A stretch of DNA of 64,000 nucleotides, from NCBI RefSeq assembly GCF_009184865.1, contig NZ_CP045096.1:3596001-3660000 (forward strand), read 5' to 3'. Origin of the DNA: Streptomyces phaeolivaceus (GTDB taxonomy: Bacteria > Actinomycetota > Actinomycetes > Streptomycetales > Streptomycetaceae). This document shows, one piece after another, positions 43,250 to 50,799 of this stretch (within the stretch, counting starts at the first letter, position 1; each line of letters starts with the position of its first letter). The translations under genes were made by a program, and so were the position numbers. The notes under the pieces are model-generated. The model did no database searches and was not told where the DNA came from. It saw only the letters and a program-made list of their open reading frames with translations.

Positions 43250-43916
43250 CTTGTCCTTCGGTTCCGGTGCTGATGATCATCGGTTCTCCACAGGCCCACC
43301 TGACCCACGTCAGCACCCTTTCGGGTCCGGGCAGAGCGCCCGTATCCGGCCGGTTATCCAGGGCGACCAACGGAGGCGCTGGCCATGTGCTCCGGTTTCC
43401 CGCTGCCTTTCGGCCACCGGCATTGGCTTCTTGGGTCATCCTGTTCCCGCTGGGGAGTTGAGCCTTCCTTACGGTCGGCTGACCGGCGTCTTCCGGCGCC
43501 GGACCCCAACGGGGTTTCCACGTTCCACACGAGTGAGATACGACCGGGGTGGGTGCCCCCTAAACTCCGGGACGGCGGTGCTCTCCCGGCTGACGATGGG
43601 TGTTCAGCCGGCGCCTGCCGCTTCTCAGCGGCCAGTCCTGCACCCCGCTGGACCATCCCATCGGCGGGGCCCAACGATCACGAAGCATCATCAGGGGTTC
43701 ACTCGCGTTCACCCGTCCGGTCTTCCCCTTGCCGGTAACTCCCGGATGGAACGGGAGTCCTTGGGCGTCTCCTCCGGGCTTCACACCCCGCCGTTACCAG
43801 CGGCGCATGCCGGAGTGGGGACGGGCCCTGAGCACTGGCCCGGAACTATCCTGTCGACAACAACTGCCGCCCTCCTTCAGGTAGTTCACTCATACTCGTG
43901 CGACTTCGTGTCGCAC

Positions 43917-44955
43917 CCCACCGCTCGTGATACAGACTGACCAGGTCGGATGCCGGGTAGCGGTGGTGGTCCAGGAGGTTGGTGGCCAGCCGGTAGAGCC
44001 CGGTGCGGCGGCCCTGGCTGGTGGTGACGGTGATCTCGCATTCGATGATGCGGACCTCGAGGGCGCCGAAGCGGGAGAGGTGGGAGCCGTCGCCGAAGCG
44101 GGCCAGGACGGGAGGTTTGCGGGTGGCAGTGATGCGTGCGAGGAAGGAGGCTTCGGTGGCGGCGACGGCTGTCAGGAACGCGTTGCCCGAAAAGCCCCGG
44201 TCCAGCAGGACGATCATTCCGGCGTGCAGGGAGCGCATGAGCCGCCTGCCGTGTCCGGTCTCTCCCTGGGAGCGCGGTCCGAAGGCGGCATCCAGGATCG
44301 CCCGGGTGCCACAGGCCACCAGCGCGGTCAGGCAGATCTGCGGGTAGCCGGCAGTTCCGAACCGGTTGGACCCCTTGCCCAGACGGGCCCGGTGCGGCGG
44401 GCTGTCGGGAACGTCGAGGTAGGTGCCGTCGATCGCAACGGCCAGCAGGCCCTTGAAGCGGGCGCCGCGGGTGCGGATCACCGTGGCCGGCCCGCGCAGC
44501 AGATCGAACAGGGCCCGCATGGGCCGCACGCCCAGACGCCTGCGGGCGTCCCAGAGCCCCGCGCCGGTGATCTTCACGACCGGTATCGTCTCCAGCGCGG
44601 CGGTGAGCCTGCGCCAGACGGCCAGGTAGCCGCAGTCCTCGAACAGGGCCGCGGCCAGCAGCAGGTAGACCACCACCCGGGCGGGAATCTTCCGCAGCCG
44701 TTGCTGGACAGCACCGGTCTCGGCAAGGACCGCATCGACCATCTCGAACGGGATGATCCGGGTGAGTTCCCCCAGATGCCCCGGGGCGAACACGCCCTTG
44801 GCTACCGTGATTTCCCGCGTGATGACACACTGATCGGACAGCGGAGCCTCCGGTCCTGTGAACGGCTGTCTTGGTCGACTGCCAGTTCTACCGGGGCTCC
44901 GCTTCCCACGTTCCAAGAAGCCATAGAACCAGAGCGCACTTGCCAACGCTCCCAA
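43917..44955 (-). CDS. IS4-type transposase, 5' exon
   Basis: The 5' exon (346 codons plus one base) encodes the N-terminal helical region (GELTRIIPFEMVDAVL), the first DDE aspartate in LLAVAIDGTYLDVPD, the second in GMIVLLDRGFSGN, and ends at LVSLYHERWG inside the YREK motif. Without splicing, translation continues into the intron and stops at 43846. The spliced protein would have about 492 residues from the TTG at 44955; the true start may be up to ~50 codons downstream. D-D-E plus YREK identifies the IS4 family. Confidence 0.85.
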
Positions 44956-44984
44956 AGCCCTAACTTCACGGCCTTGCTTTTAGG
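44955..44984. repeat. Right inverted repeat and target duplication of the IS
   Basis: AGCCCTAACTTCACGGCCTTGC (44956-44977) is the complement of the left terminal repeat with one base difference in length. TTTTAGG (44978-44984) repeats the left target site. The possible transposase TTG start lies at the inner edge. The 85 bp from here to 45071 hold only half of a common GC-rich terminator repeat. Confidence 0.9.
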
Positions 44985-45071
44985 GGCGCGGGGAACTGCG
45001 CGAGAAGCCCCACCGGGCCCGCAGACGCCAACGCACCCGAACCCCCCACCCCAGAAGGCGTCCAAGCCCCC

Positions 45072-45569
45072 TCACGCTCGGGTGAAACTCAACGTCTCCC
45101 CCAGCGCACCCGCCCGCCAGAGGCTGTTGCACGCGGCGGCCATCTCCTCCAACCCCGACACCACCTGGCCCCAGACGATCCCGGGGACCCAGCCCACGTC
45201 CCCGTTCAGCAGCAGGTTGTTGCGTTCGTAGAAGAGGGCCAGGTCGACGAGGGTGGTGCCGGGGCGGGCGACGCGGTCGTAGCCGTAGGCGCTCGTGGCC
45301 AGCTCCGTGCCGGCGAAGGAGAAGTAGCAGAGGTCGCCGGGGACGGGAGTGACCGTGGGGTTCTCCAGGGGCGGCTCGTGCGCGGCGAAGGGCGGGAAGA
45401 GGGCGTAGATCTCGTTGCGGGCGTACTTGGCGTGGTAGACGTCGCCGGACAGGGGCAGCGCGTCCCAGACGGCGGCGCAGGTGAGGGGTGCGCGGTCGTC
45501 GAGCAGCCGGGCCGTGCAGCGGACCCCGCGTCGGTCGAGCGCGACCTCGATGTGCCGTTCCGCCGCCAT
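45072..45569 (-). CDS. DUF3830 (cyclophilin-like) protein
   Basis: This 165-residue protein has a beta-rich, cyclophilin-like pattern: GVRCTARLLDDRAPLTCAAVWDALPLSG near the N-terminus, then GDLCYFSF and TLVDLALFYERNNLLLNGDVGWVPG. DUF3830 proteins often sit with amidases and hydantoin/decarboxylase-type enzymes. It is divergent from the ehuB-type gene by 157 bp. It belongs to the catabolic cluster that the IS splits. Biochemical role is unknown. Confidence 0.8.
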   Translation of the reverse strand: MAAERHIEVALDRRGVRCTARLLDDRAPLTCAAVWDALPLSGDVYHAKYARNEIYALFPPFAAHEPPLENPTVTPVPGDLCYFSFAGTELATSAYGYDRVARPGTTLVDLALFYERNNLLLNGDVGWVPGIVWGQVVSGLEEMAAACNSLWRAGALGETLSFTRA

Positions 45570-45726
45570 TGGCGCCTCCTCGCATCGTCACGTCCGTCGC
45601 GCGCTCCTCCGCACGCGCCTGCCCCGTCGCCCCGGCTTCAATCACCCCGTTCGCCGTGGACATCCGCACGTGAAGGACCCGAAAAGAACCGGCATACCCG
45701 TTGACACCCCGGGTAGCCGCGCGGCC

Positions 45727-46662
45727 ATGGCTCGATTGCACGGAAACGACAGGAAAAGCCGACGCCCAAGCAGACCCGGCATCCCCCGCCGCACCCTGCT
45801 CACCGGCACCGCCGCCCTGGTGGGCACGGGTGCGGTGATCGGTGCGAGCAGCGGCTGCAGCCGGGTGGCGACCGCGGACACCGGCGACGGTGGACAGCTG
45901 TTGCGGCAGCTGCGGGCGAAGGGCACCGTACGGCTGGGCATCGCGGGTGAGCAGCCGTACGGCTACATAGGCAAGGACGGTGAGGTCACCGGTTCCGCCC
46001 CGGCGATCGCGACGCGGATCTTCCGCAGGCTCGGTGTCGATCACGTCGAACCGTTCCCGACCGAGTTCGGTTCGCTGATCTTCGGGCTGGACTCGCTGCA
46101 GTTCGACGTGGTCGCGGCCGGGATGTACATCAACCCGGAGCGCTGTGAGCAGGTGCTCTTCGCGGACCCCGAGTACCGGATGAAGGACGCCTTCATCGTG
46201 CCCAGGGGGAACCCGAGGAAGCTGCGCACCTACGCGGACATCGCCCGGACCGGGGCCCGTATGGCGACCGGTATCGGCTACGCGGAGATCGACTACGCCG
46301 AGGCGGCCGGGGTGAAGAAGATCGACACCCTGCCCGACCAGCTGGCCGGTCTCCTCGCCGTCGAACAGGGCCGGGTCGATGTCTTCGCGGGCACCGCCGT
46401 CACCGTACGGAACGTGGTCGAGCAGACCGGGAGCACGAAGGCGGAGGCGACCGACGAGGTCACCCCGATCGTGGACGGCAAGCCGGTCGTCGACGTCGGC
46501 GGGTTCGCGTTCCGGATGCCCGAGCGGAATCTGCGGGACGCCTTCAACCGCGAGCTGCACAAGATGAAGCGGAGCGGCGAACTGCTGGAGGTCATGCGGC
46601 CCTTCGGGTTCACGAAGGACCAGATGACCGACATCCGGGCAGAGGAGAAGTGCCGCCCATGA
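45727..46662 (+). CDS. EhuB-type solute-binding lipoprotein
   Basis: This 311-residue family 3 binding protein has a Tat-type signal (PRRTLLTG, arginines 21-22) and a lipobox GASSGC with Cys44. The core matches amino acid/ectoine binders: KGTVRLGIAGEQPYGYIG, FGSLIFGLDSLQFDVVAAGM and RMATGIGYAEIDYAEAAG. ATG 45727 has no strong ribosome site. It overlaps the permease start by 4 bp. It captures the cluster's substrate outside the cell. Ectoine is suggested by family resemblance but not proven, since the eutBCDE catabolic genes are absent. Confidence 0.88.
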   Translation: MARLHGNDRKSRRPSRPGIPRRTLLTGTAALVGTGAVIGASSGCSRVATADTGDGGQLLRQLRAKGTVRLGIAGEQPYGYIGKDGEVTGSAPAIATRIFRRLGVDHVEPFPTEFGSLIFGLDSLQFDVVAAGMYINPERCEQVLFADPEYRMKDAFIVPRGNPRKLRTYADIARTGARMATGIGYAEIDYAEAAGVKKIDTLPDQLAGLLAVEQGRVDVFAGTAVTVRNVVEQTGSTKAEATDEVTPIVDGKPVVDVGGFAFRMPERNLRDAFNRELHKMKRSGELLEVMRPFGFTKDQMTDIRAEEKCRP

Positions 46663-47510
46663 CCGCGATCGACGACAGGCCCCTCGTCACCGCCGCCGGG
46701 TTCCTCGACGGCTTCGGCTTCGGCTCGGGGCTGTGGGAGCTGCTGCTGCGCGGTGTGTGGATCACCGTCCAGCTGACCGTGTACGGCGCCGCGCTCGGCG
46801 CGGCCGTCGCCCTCGCCGTGGGGCTCGCCCGTGAACACCGGCTGTGGATCGTACGGTTCGTGGCGGGCGCCTACTTCGAGATCTTCCGCGGCACCTCCGC
46901 CCTGGTCCTGATGATCTGGGTGTTCTTCGTGGTGCCGCTGACCTTCGGCTGGCAGCTCGTGCCGATGTGGGCCGCCGTGCTCACCCTGGGCTGCACCTAC
47001 GGCGCGTACGGCTCGGAGATCGTGCGCGGCGCGGTGGCCGCGGTACCGGCGGCGCAGCGCGAGGCGGGGGTGGCGCTGAGCTTCACGCCCGCCCAGCGGA
47101 TGCGGAAGATCGTGCTGCCGCAGGCCTGGCCGGAGATGGTGCCGCCATTCTGCAATCTGCTCATCGAGCTGCTGAAGGGCACCGCCCTGGTGTCCGTGCT
47201 CGGTGTCGCCGACACGACGTTCGCGGCCCAGCTGGTGCGCAACGCCACCGGGCAGAGCGCGCCCGTCTACACGGTGATCCTGGTCATGTACTTCGTCCTC
47301 GCCTTCGCCGTCACCCGGGTGATGCGGCAGGTCGAGCGGCGGGCCAAGGCCGGTGTCGGCCGGGCCCCCGCGAAGGGCGTCCCCGGGCCGCGCGAGGCCG
47401 TCTCCGGGCGGCCCCAGGACCTCGCCAAAGCGGGTGCCGGAACGAGTGCCGGAGCGGGCTCCGGAGCCCGAGGAGCCGCCAGGACGTCCCACCCCGGAGG
47501 TGCCTCGTGA
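46659..47510 (+). CDS. EhuC-type polar amino acid ABC permease
   Basis: This 283-residue membrane protein has about five transmembrane segments and the HisM/EAA-type loop REAGVALSFTPAQRMRKIVLPQA (about 146-168). The C-terminal ~55 residues are a Gly/Ala/Pro-rich hydrophilic tail that is not normal for the family and is probably cytoplasmic. It is coupled to ehuB (ATGA) and to the next permease (GTGA at 47507-47510). Confidence 0.9.
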   Translation: MTAIDDRPLVTAAGFLDGFGFGSGLWELLLRGVWITVQLTVYGAALGAAVALAVGLAREHRLWIVRFVAGAYFEIFRGTSALVLMIWVFFVVPLTFGWQLVPMWAAVLTLGCTYGAYGSEIVRGAVAAVPAAQREAGVALSFTPAQRMRKIVLPQAWPEMVPPFCNLLIELLKGTALVSVLGVADTTFAAQLVRNATGQSAPVYTVILVMYFVLAFAVTRVMRQVERRAKAGVGRAPAKGVPGPREAVSGRPQDLAKAGAGTSAGAGSGARGAARTSHPGGAS

Positions 47511-48157
47511 AGTGGAACTGGTCCACACTGGGCGACTTCATGCCGGCCTTCTGGGACGGTGTGCTGGTCACCCTGCAAGCCCTGCTCTGGGGTTCGCTGC
47601 TCGCGTTCTCGCTCGGCCTGGTCTGGGCCCTCGCCCAGCGTTCGAAGCTGAAGGTCGTGCGCTGGCCGGTGAAGGCGGTCACGGAGTTCATCCGCAACAC
47701 CCCGCTGCTGGTCCAGCTGTTCTTCCTCTTCTATGTGCTGCCCGAGTGGGGCCTGACGCTGTCCGCGCCGGCCACCGGCGTGCTCGGCCTCGGGCTGCAC
47801 TACTCGACGTACACCGCCGAGGTGTACCGAGCCGGTATCGACGGGGTGCCCGCCGGCCAGTGGGAGGCGGCGACGGCGCTCAGCCTGCCGCGCACGCGCA
47901 CCTGGACCGCGGTGATCCTGCCGCAGGCGCTGCGCCGGGTGGTGCCCGCGCTCGGCAACTACGTCATCGCGATGCTGAAGGACTCGCCGATGCTGATGAC
48001 CATCGGTGTGCTGGAGATGCTCGGCGAGGCCCGCCAGTTCGGTTCCCAGACCTTCCAGATGAACGAGGCCATCGTGACCGTCGGCGTCGCCTTCATCGTC
48101 ATCGCCTACCCCGCCTCCCTCCTCCTGCGAGCCCTGGAGCGTCGTCTTGTCCGCTGA
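47507..48157 (+). CDS. EhuD-type polar amino acid ABC permease
   Basis: This 216-residue membrane protein has the loop WEAATALSLPRTRTWTAVILPQA (about 121-143), typical of polar amino acid transport permeases. The GTG start at 47507 has GGAGG six bases upstream. It overlaps the ATPase gene by 11 bp. Its pairing with EhuC would form a heterodimeric channel. Confidence 0.9.
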   Translation: MKWNWSTLGDFMPAFWDGVLVTLQALLWGSLLAFSLGLVWALAQRSKLKVVRWPVKAVTEFIRNTPLLVQLFFLFYVLPEWGLTLSAPATGVLGLGLHYSTYTAEVYRAGIDGVPAGQWEAATALSLPRTRTWTAVILPQALRRVVPALGNYVIAMLKDSPMLMTIGVLEMLGEARQFGSQTFQMNEAIVTVGVAFIVIAYPASLLLRALERRLVR

Positions 48158-48896
48158 CACCACCGAACTGATCCGCTTCGAGAACGTGACCAAACGATTC
48201 GGCGGCAACACCGTCCTCGACGGGCTGGACTTCTCCGTCGCCGCCGGCAAGCACGTCACGCTGATCGGTCCGTCCGGCTCCGGCAAGACGACGATCCTGC
48301 GGCTGCTGATGACCCTGGCCAAGCCCGACGACGGGAAGATCACCGTCGGGGGACAGCGGCTGTTCCCGGCGAGCGACAAGCAGTGCCGTGAGGTCCGCAA
48401 GAACATCGGGATGGTGTTCCAGCAGTTCAACCTCTTCCCGAACATGAAGGTGCTGCGGAACATCACCGAGGCGCCCGTCACCGTCCTCGGGCTCTCCAAG
48501 GACGAGGCCGAGGCGCGCGCCCGCGAGCTGCTCGATCTGGTGGGGCTGGCCGACAAGTGCGACTCCTACCCGAGCCAGCTCTCCGGCGGGCAGCAGCAGC
48601 GGGTGGCCATCGCGCGGGCGCTGGCGATGCGCCCGCAGGTGCTGCTCCTCGACGAGGTGACGTCCGCGCTCGACCCCGAGCTGGTCGCGGGCGTCCTCGA
48701 CCTGCTCAGGGACATCGCCCGCACCACCGACATCACGATGCTCTGTGTGACCCACGAGATGAACTTCGCCCGGGACATCTCGGACCAGGTTCTGATGTTC
48801 GATTCTGGCCAGGTGATCGAGTCGGGCAGCCCCGAGAAGATCTTCGGCGATCCGTCGCACGAACGTACGCGCGAGTTCCTCGGCGCGGTCAACTGA
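48147..48896 (+). CDS. EhuA-type ABC ATPase
   Basis: This 249-residue ATPase has Walker A GPSGSGKTT (about 39-47), Q-loop VFQQFN, signature LSGGQQQR and Walker B VLLLDEVTSALD, with switch His in CVTHEM. The start is TTG at 48147, with GGAGC seven bases upstream. It completes a coupled ehuBCDA-like operon. The same order is used by ectoine/hydroxyectoine importers. Confidence 0.92.
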   Translation: MSADTTELIRFENVTKRFGGNTVLDGLDFSVAAGKHVTLIGPSGSGKTTILRLLMTLAKPDDGKITVGGQRLFPASDKQCREVRKNIGMVFQQFNLFPNMKVLRNITEAPVTVLGLSKDEAEARARELLDLVGLADKCDSYPSQLSGGQQQRVAIARALAMRPQVLLLDEVTSALDPELVAGVLDLLRDIARTTDITMLCVTHEMNFARDISDQVLMFDSGQVIESGSPEKIFGDPSHERTREFLGAVN

Positions 48897-48976
48897 TTAC
48901 GCCCAGCGAACGAGCGAACGCGCGCAAACGCGTGGGAACGCGTGGGAACATCCGAGGTCCGCCCGCCGGGCCATGC

Positions 48977-48994
48977 CTCAGGCATATGCCAGAG
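48977..48994. promoter_or_regulatory. GGCATATGCC palindrome, copy 2
   Basis: CTCAGGCATATGCCAGAG is an 18-bp palindrome with one mismatch pair, about 137 bp before the IclR start. Copy 1 is at 30962-30978. The core GGCATATGCC is identical. Confidence 0.45.
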
Positions 48995-49130
48995 TGCTGG
49001 TCCGGCAGCTGGGAGGCCCGAAGGCACCGGGATTTTCTCGCGAACAACCCCTCCACGTACGGCTCTTGGGCCGTATCGTGGGACACGGCAAGCTGTCCGA
49101 AAAACGGCCCGAGAAGCGCAGGGGGAAACC

Positions 49131-49889
49131 GTGGCGCTCAAGCACGAGCCGACCGCGCCGTACCACTCGGCCCAGGACGCCCTGCGCGTCCTGGAAACGG
49201 TGGCACGGCACGCAGGTGGCGTCACCGACGCCGAGATCGCCCTTCGCACCGGCGTCGACAGCGAGCGGTTGACCGCGCTCCTGCGGATGCTGCGTCGCGA
49301 GGGATATGTGGAGCAGACCACCGACGGCGCCTATGTCACCGGCGCCGCGCTCGCCCGGCTGGGCTCCGCCCAGGGTCATGACCAGGCCCTGCGCGAACAG
49401 CTCCAGCACACCCTGGACCGGCTGCGCGACTCACTGGGCGCCGCCGTCTACGTCACCCGTTACCTGGACGGCGAGATCCAGGTCACCGGCTGGGCCGACG
49501 GCCCGGCCACCCCCGCGGTCCACGAGTGGGTCGACTTCCGCTCCTCCGCCCACGCCACCGCCTTCGGCAAGGGCCTGCTGGGGCAGCTCGACCTCAACGG
49601 CCGCCGCGACCACCTCTCGCGCCACCGCCCGGCCCGGCTCACCGCCCGCACGATCACCAACGAGAAGGTGCTGCTCAGCAAGCTCGACGCCCAGACACCG
49701 ACGGTCCCGGTCCTCGACCTCCAGGAGTACGCGCCGGGCACGGTCTGCGCGGCCGTCCCCCTCACCGCGGGCTCGTCCGTCGGCTGCCTCGCGCTGTCGC
49801 TCCCGCTGAAGCACGCCCACCGGTTGCGCGCGGCGGCGAACACCCTGAATCGAGGGGCCGCCCCGGTACTGCTCTCGTTGGCGATCTAG
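49131..49889 (+). CDS. IclR-family transcriptional regulator
   Basis: This 252-residue regulator has an N-terminal winged helix (YHSAQDALRVLETVARHAGGVTDAEIALRTGV, residues 11-42) and an IclR effector domain with SSAHATAFGKGLLGQ, RTITNEKVLLSKLDA and GTVCAAVPLTAGSSVGCLALS. GTG 49131 has AGGGGGAAA upstream. It closes the Ehu-linked catabolic cluster and is its likely regulator, responding to a small acid. A palindrome lies upstream and could be an operator for it or for another protein. Confidence 0.88.
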   Translation: MALKHEPTAPYHSAQDALRVLETVARHAGGVTDAEIALRTGVDSERLTALLRMLRREGYVEQTTDGAYVTGAALARLGSAQGHDQALREQLQHTLDRLRDSLGAAVYVTRYLDGEIQVTGWADGPATPAVHEWVDFRSSAHATAFGKGLLGQLDLNGRRDHLSRHRPARLTARTITNEKVLLSKLDAQTPTVPVLDLQEYAPGTVCAAVPLTAGSSVGCLALSLPLKHAHRLRAAANTLNRGAAPVLLSLAI

Positions 49890-49970
49890 CGGCACAGCGG
49901 CATAGCGGCAGCCGAGATCCAGCTCACGTTTAACTGGTCGAAGGCACCCTGAGGGACCAGGTAGTATTTT

Positions 49971-50008
49971 CTCTGTCGCCAGCCGCCGAAGGCGGAGGGG
50001 CGACAGAG
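49971..50008 (+). promoter_or_regulatory. Nested stem-loop in the leader of tRNA-Lys 2
   Basis: CTCTGTCGCC (49971-49980) pairs with GGCGACAGAG (49999-50008) and encloses a smaller CCGCC-GAA-GGCGG hairpin. The structure ends three bases before the mature tRNA. It may guide 5' processing, or serve as the end of the upstream iclR transcript. Copies 1 and 3 of the tRNA lack it. Confidence 0.5.
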
Positions 50009-50011
50009 TCT

Positions 50012-50085
50012 GCGCCGCTAGCTCAGTTGGTTAGAGCAGCTGACTCTTAATCAGCGGGTCCGGGGTTCGAGTCCCTGGCGGCGCA
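50012..50085 (+). tRNA. tRNA-Lys(CTT), copy 2
   Basis: The 74 bases are the same as in copies at 31702 and 58515, with anticodon CTT and no encoded CCA. It lies between the iclR gene and a NarL-type response regulator on the other strand. Confidence 0.96.
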
Positions 50086-50092
50086 CAGAAGG

Positions 50093-50120
50093 AAGGCCCC
50101 TCGCTCCGGCGGGGGGCCTT
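50093..50120 (+). terminator. Terminator after tRNA-Lys 2
   Basis: AAGGCCCCTCGC (50093-50104) pairs with GCGGGGGGCCTT (50109-50120), with one G-T pair, around a 4-base loop, followed by TTCG. It differs in sequence from the terminators of the other two copies. Confidence 0.8.
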
Positions 50121-50145
50121 TCGCGTGCGCCCGCGCGCGCGTCGG

Positions 50146-50799
50146 TCACGCCCGCAGGAACGCGAGCACGGCCAGCACCCGCCGATGCGTGTCCCCCGCC
50201 GGCGGCAGGTCCAGCTTCCCCAGGATGTTGCCGATGTGCTTGCCGACGGCCGCCTCGGTGACGACCAGCTCACGGGCGACCGCCCCGTTCGACTTCCCCT
50301 CGGCGACCAGCGCCAGCACCTCCCGTTCGCGCGGGGTGAGCGCCGCCAGCGGATCACGTCGGCGCCGCAGCAACTGCCGTACGACCTCGGGGTCGACGAC
50401 CGTGCCGCCGGCCGCGACCCGCTCCACCGCCTCCGCGAACTGTTCGACCTGGCCGATGCGGTCCTTCAGGAGATAGCCGACGCCGGTGCCGTCGCCGGTG
50501 TCCAACAGCTCGGCGGCGTAGGCCCGTTGGACGTACTGGCTGAGCACGAGGACGGGCAGGGCGGGGTCCGCCGCGCGCAGTTCGAGGGCGGCACGCAGGC
50601 CCTCGTCCGTCAGACCGGGCGGCATCCGTACGTCGGTGACGACGAGGTCGGGGGCGTACGACCGCACGGCCGCCGTCAGCGCCTCCGCGTCCCCGACCGC
50701 GGCGACGACCTCGTGGCCGAAGCGGGTCAGGACGCCGACGAGGCCCTCCCTCAGCAGCACGCTGTCCTCGGCGAGCACGATCTTCAGCGCTGCGGGCAC
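50146..50799 (-). CDS. NarL/LuxR-family response regulator
   Basis: This 217-residue regulator has a receiver domain with phospho-acceptor Asp56 (DLVVTDVRMPP) and an LuxR-type helix-turn-helix (LTPREREVLALVAEGKSNGAVARELVVTEAAVGKHI, about 149-184). The GTG at 50799 has GGAGAT six bases upstream and overlaps the kinase end by 16 bp. It forms a two-component pair with the kinase. Target genes are unknown. Confidence 0.92.
   Translation of the reverse strand: MPAALKIVLAEDSVLLREGLVGVLTRFGHEVVAAVGDAEALTAAVRSYAPDLVVTDVRMPPGLTDEGLRAALELRAADPALPVLVLSQYVQRAYAAELLDTGDGTGVGYLLKDRIGQVEQFAEAVERVAAGGTVVDPEVVRQLLRRRRDPLAALTPREREVLALVAEGKSNGAVARELVVTEAAVGKHIGNILGKLDLPPAGDTHRRVLAVLAFLRA

Larger units (their letters stand above)
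41372..43916 (-). mobile_element. Group II intron inside the transposase gene
   Basis: The minus-strand intron starts GTGCGAC (consensus GUGYG) at 43916 and ends ACCTACCCGAC at 41372, a Y-ending 3' border. Joining the flanks restores TAT CAC GAG CGG TGG GAA GTG GAG, that is YHERWEVE, in frame. The last six exon bases GGTGGG (IBS1) are complementary to CCCACC at 43553-43548 (EBS1). Exon bases ATCACGA (IBS2) are complementary to TCGTGAT at 43683-43677 (EBS2), in the correct order. Domain V is at 41447-41413 and domain VI, with GC arms, follows. The maturase gene lies in domain IV. The 43250-43916 stretch without genes is intron domains I-III. Confidence 0.92.
40918..44977 (-). mobile_element. 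IS4-type insertion sequence carrying a group II intron
   Basis: This 4060-bp element is bounded by inverted repeats (GCAAGGCCGTGAAGTTA at both ends) and a 7-bp direct target duplication TTTTAGG (40911-40917 and 44978-44984). One shared C makes 8 bp conceivable. Removing the internal 2545-bp intron leaves a 1515-bp IS with one transposase of IS4 type. It landed at the 3' edge of the amidase gene, in a common GC-rich terminator sequence whose right half survives at 44985-45005. Clean ends and target copies suggest a recent insertion. Confidence 0.9.

Noticed and set aside
43250..43916. Several 60-120 codon frames in the stretch upstream of the maturase
   Set aside because: This is domains I-III of the group II intron; the frames have no conserved motif.
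45727..48896. Transporter as a proven ectoine importer with full ectoine catabolism
   Set aside because: Only transporter resemblance and EutA-superfamily proteins are present; eutBCDE homologues are missing.
31702..50085. Interval between tRNA-Lys copies 1 and 2 as an integrated genomic island
   Set aside because: No integrase, excisionase or conjugation gene is present, and the tRNA copies are full length rather than att fragments.
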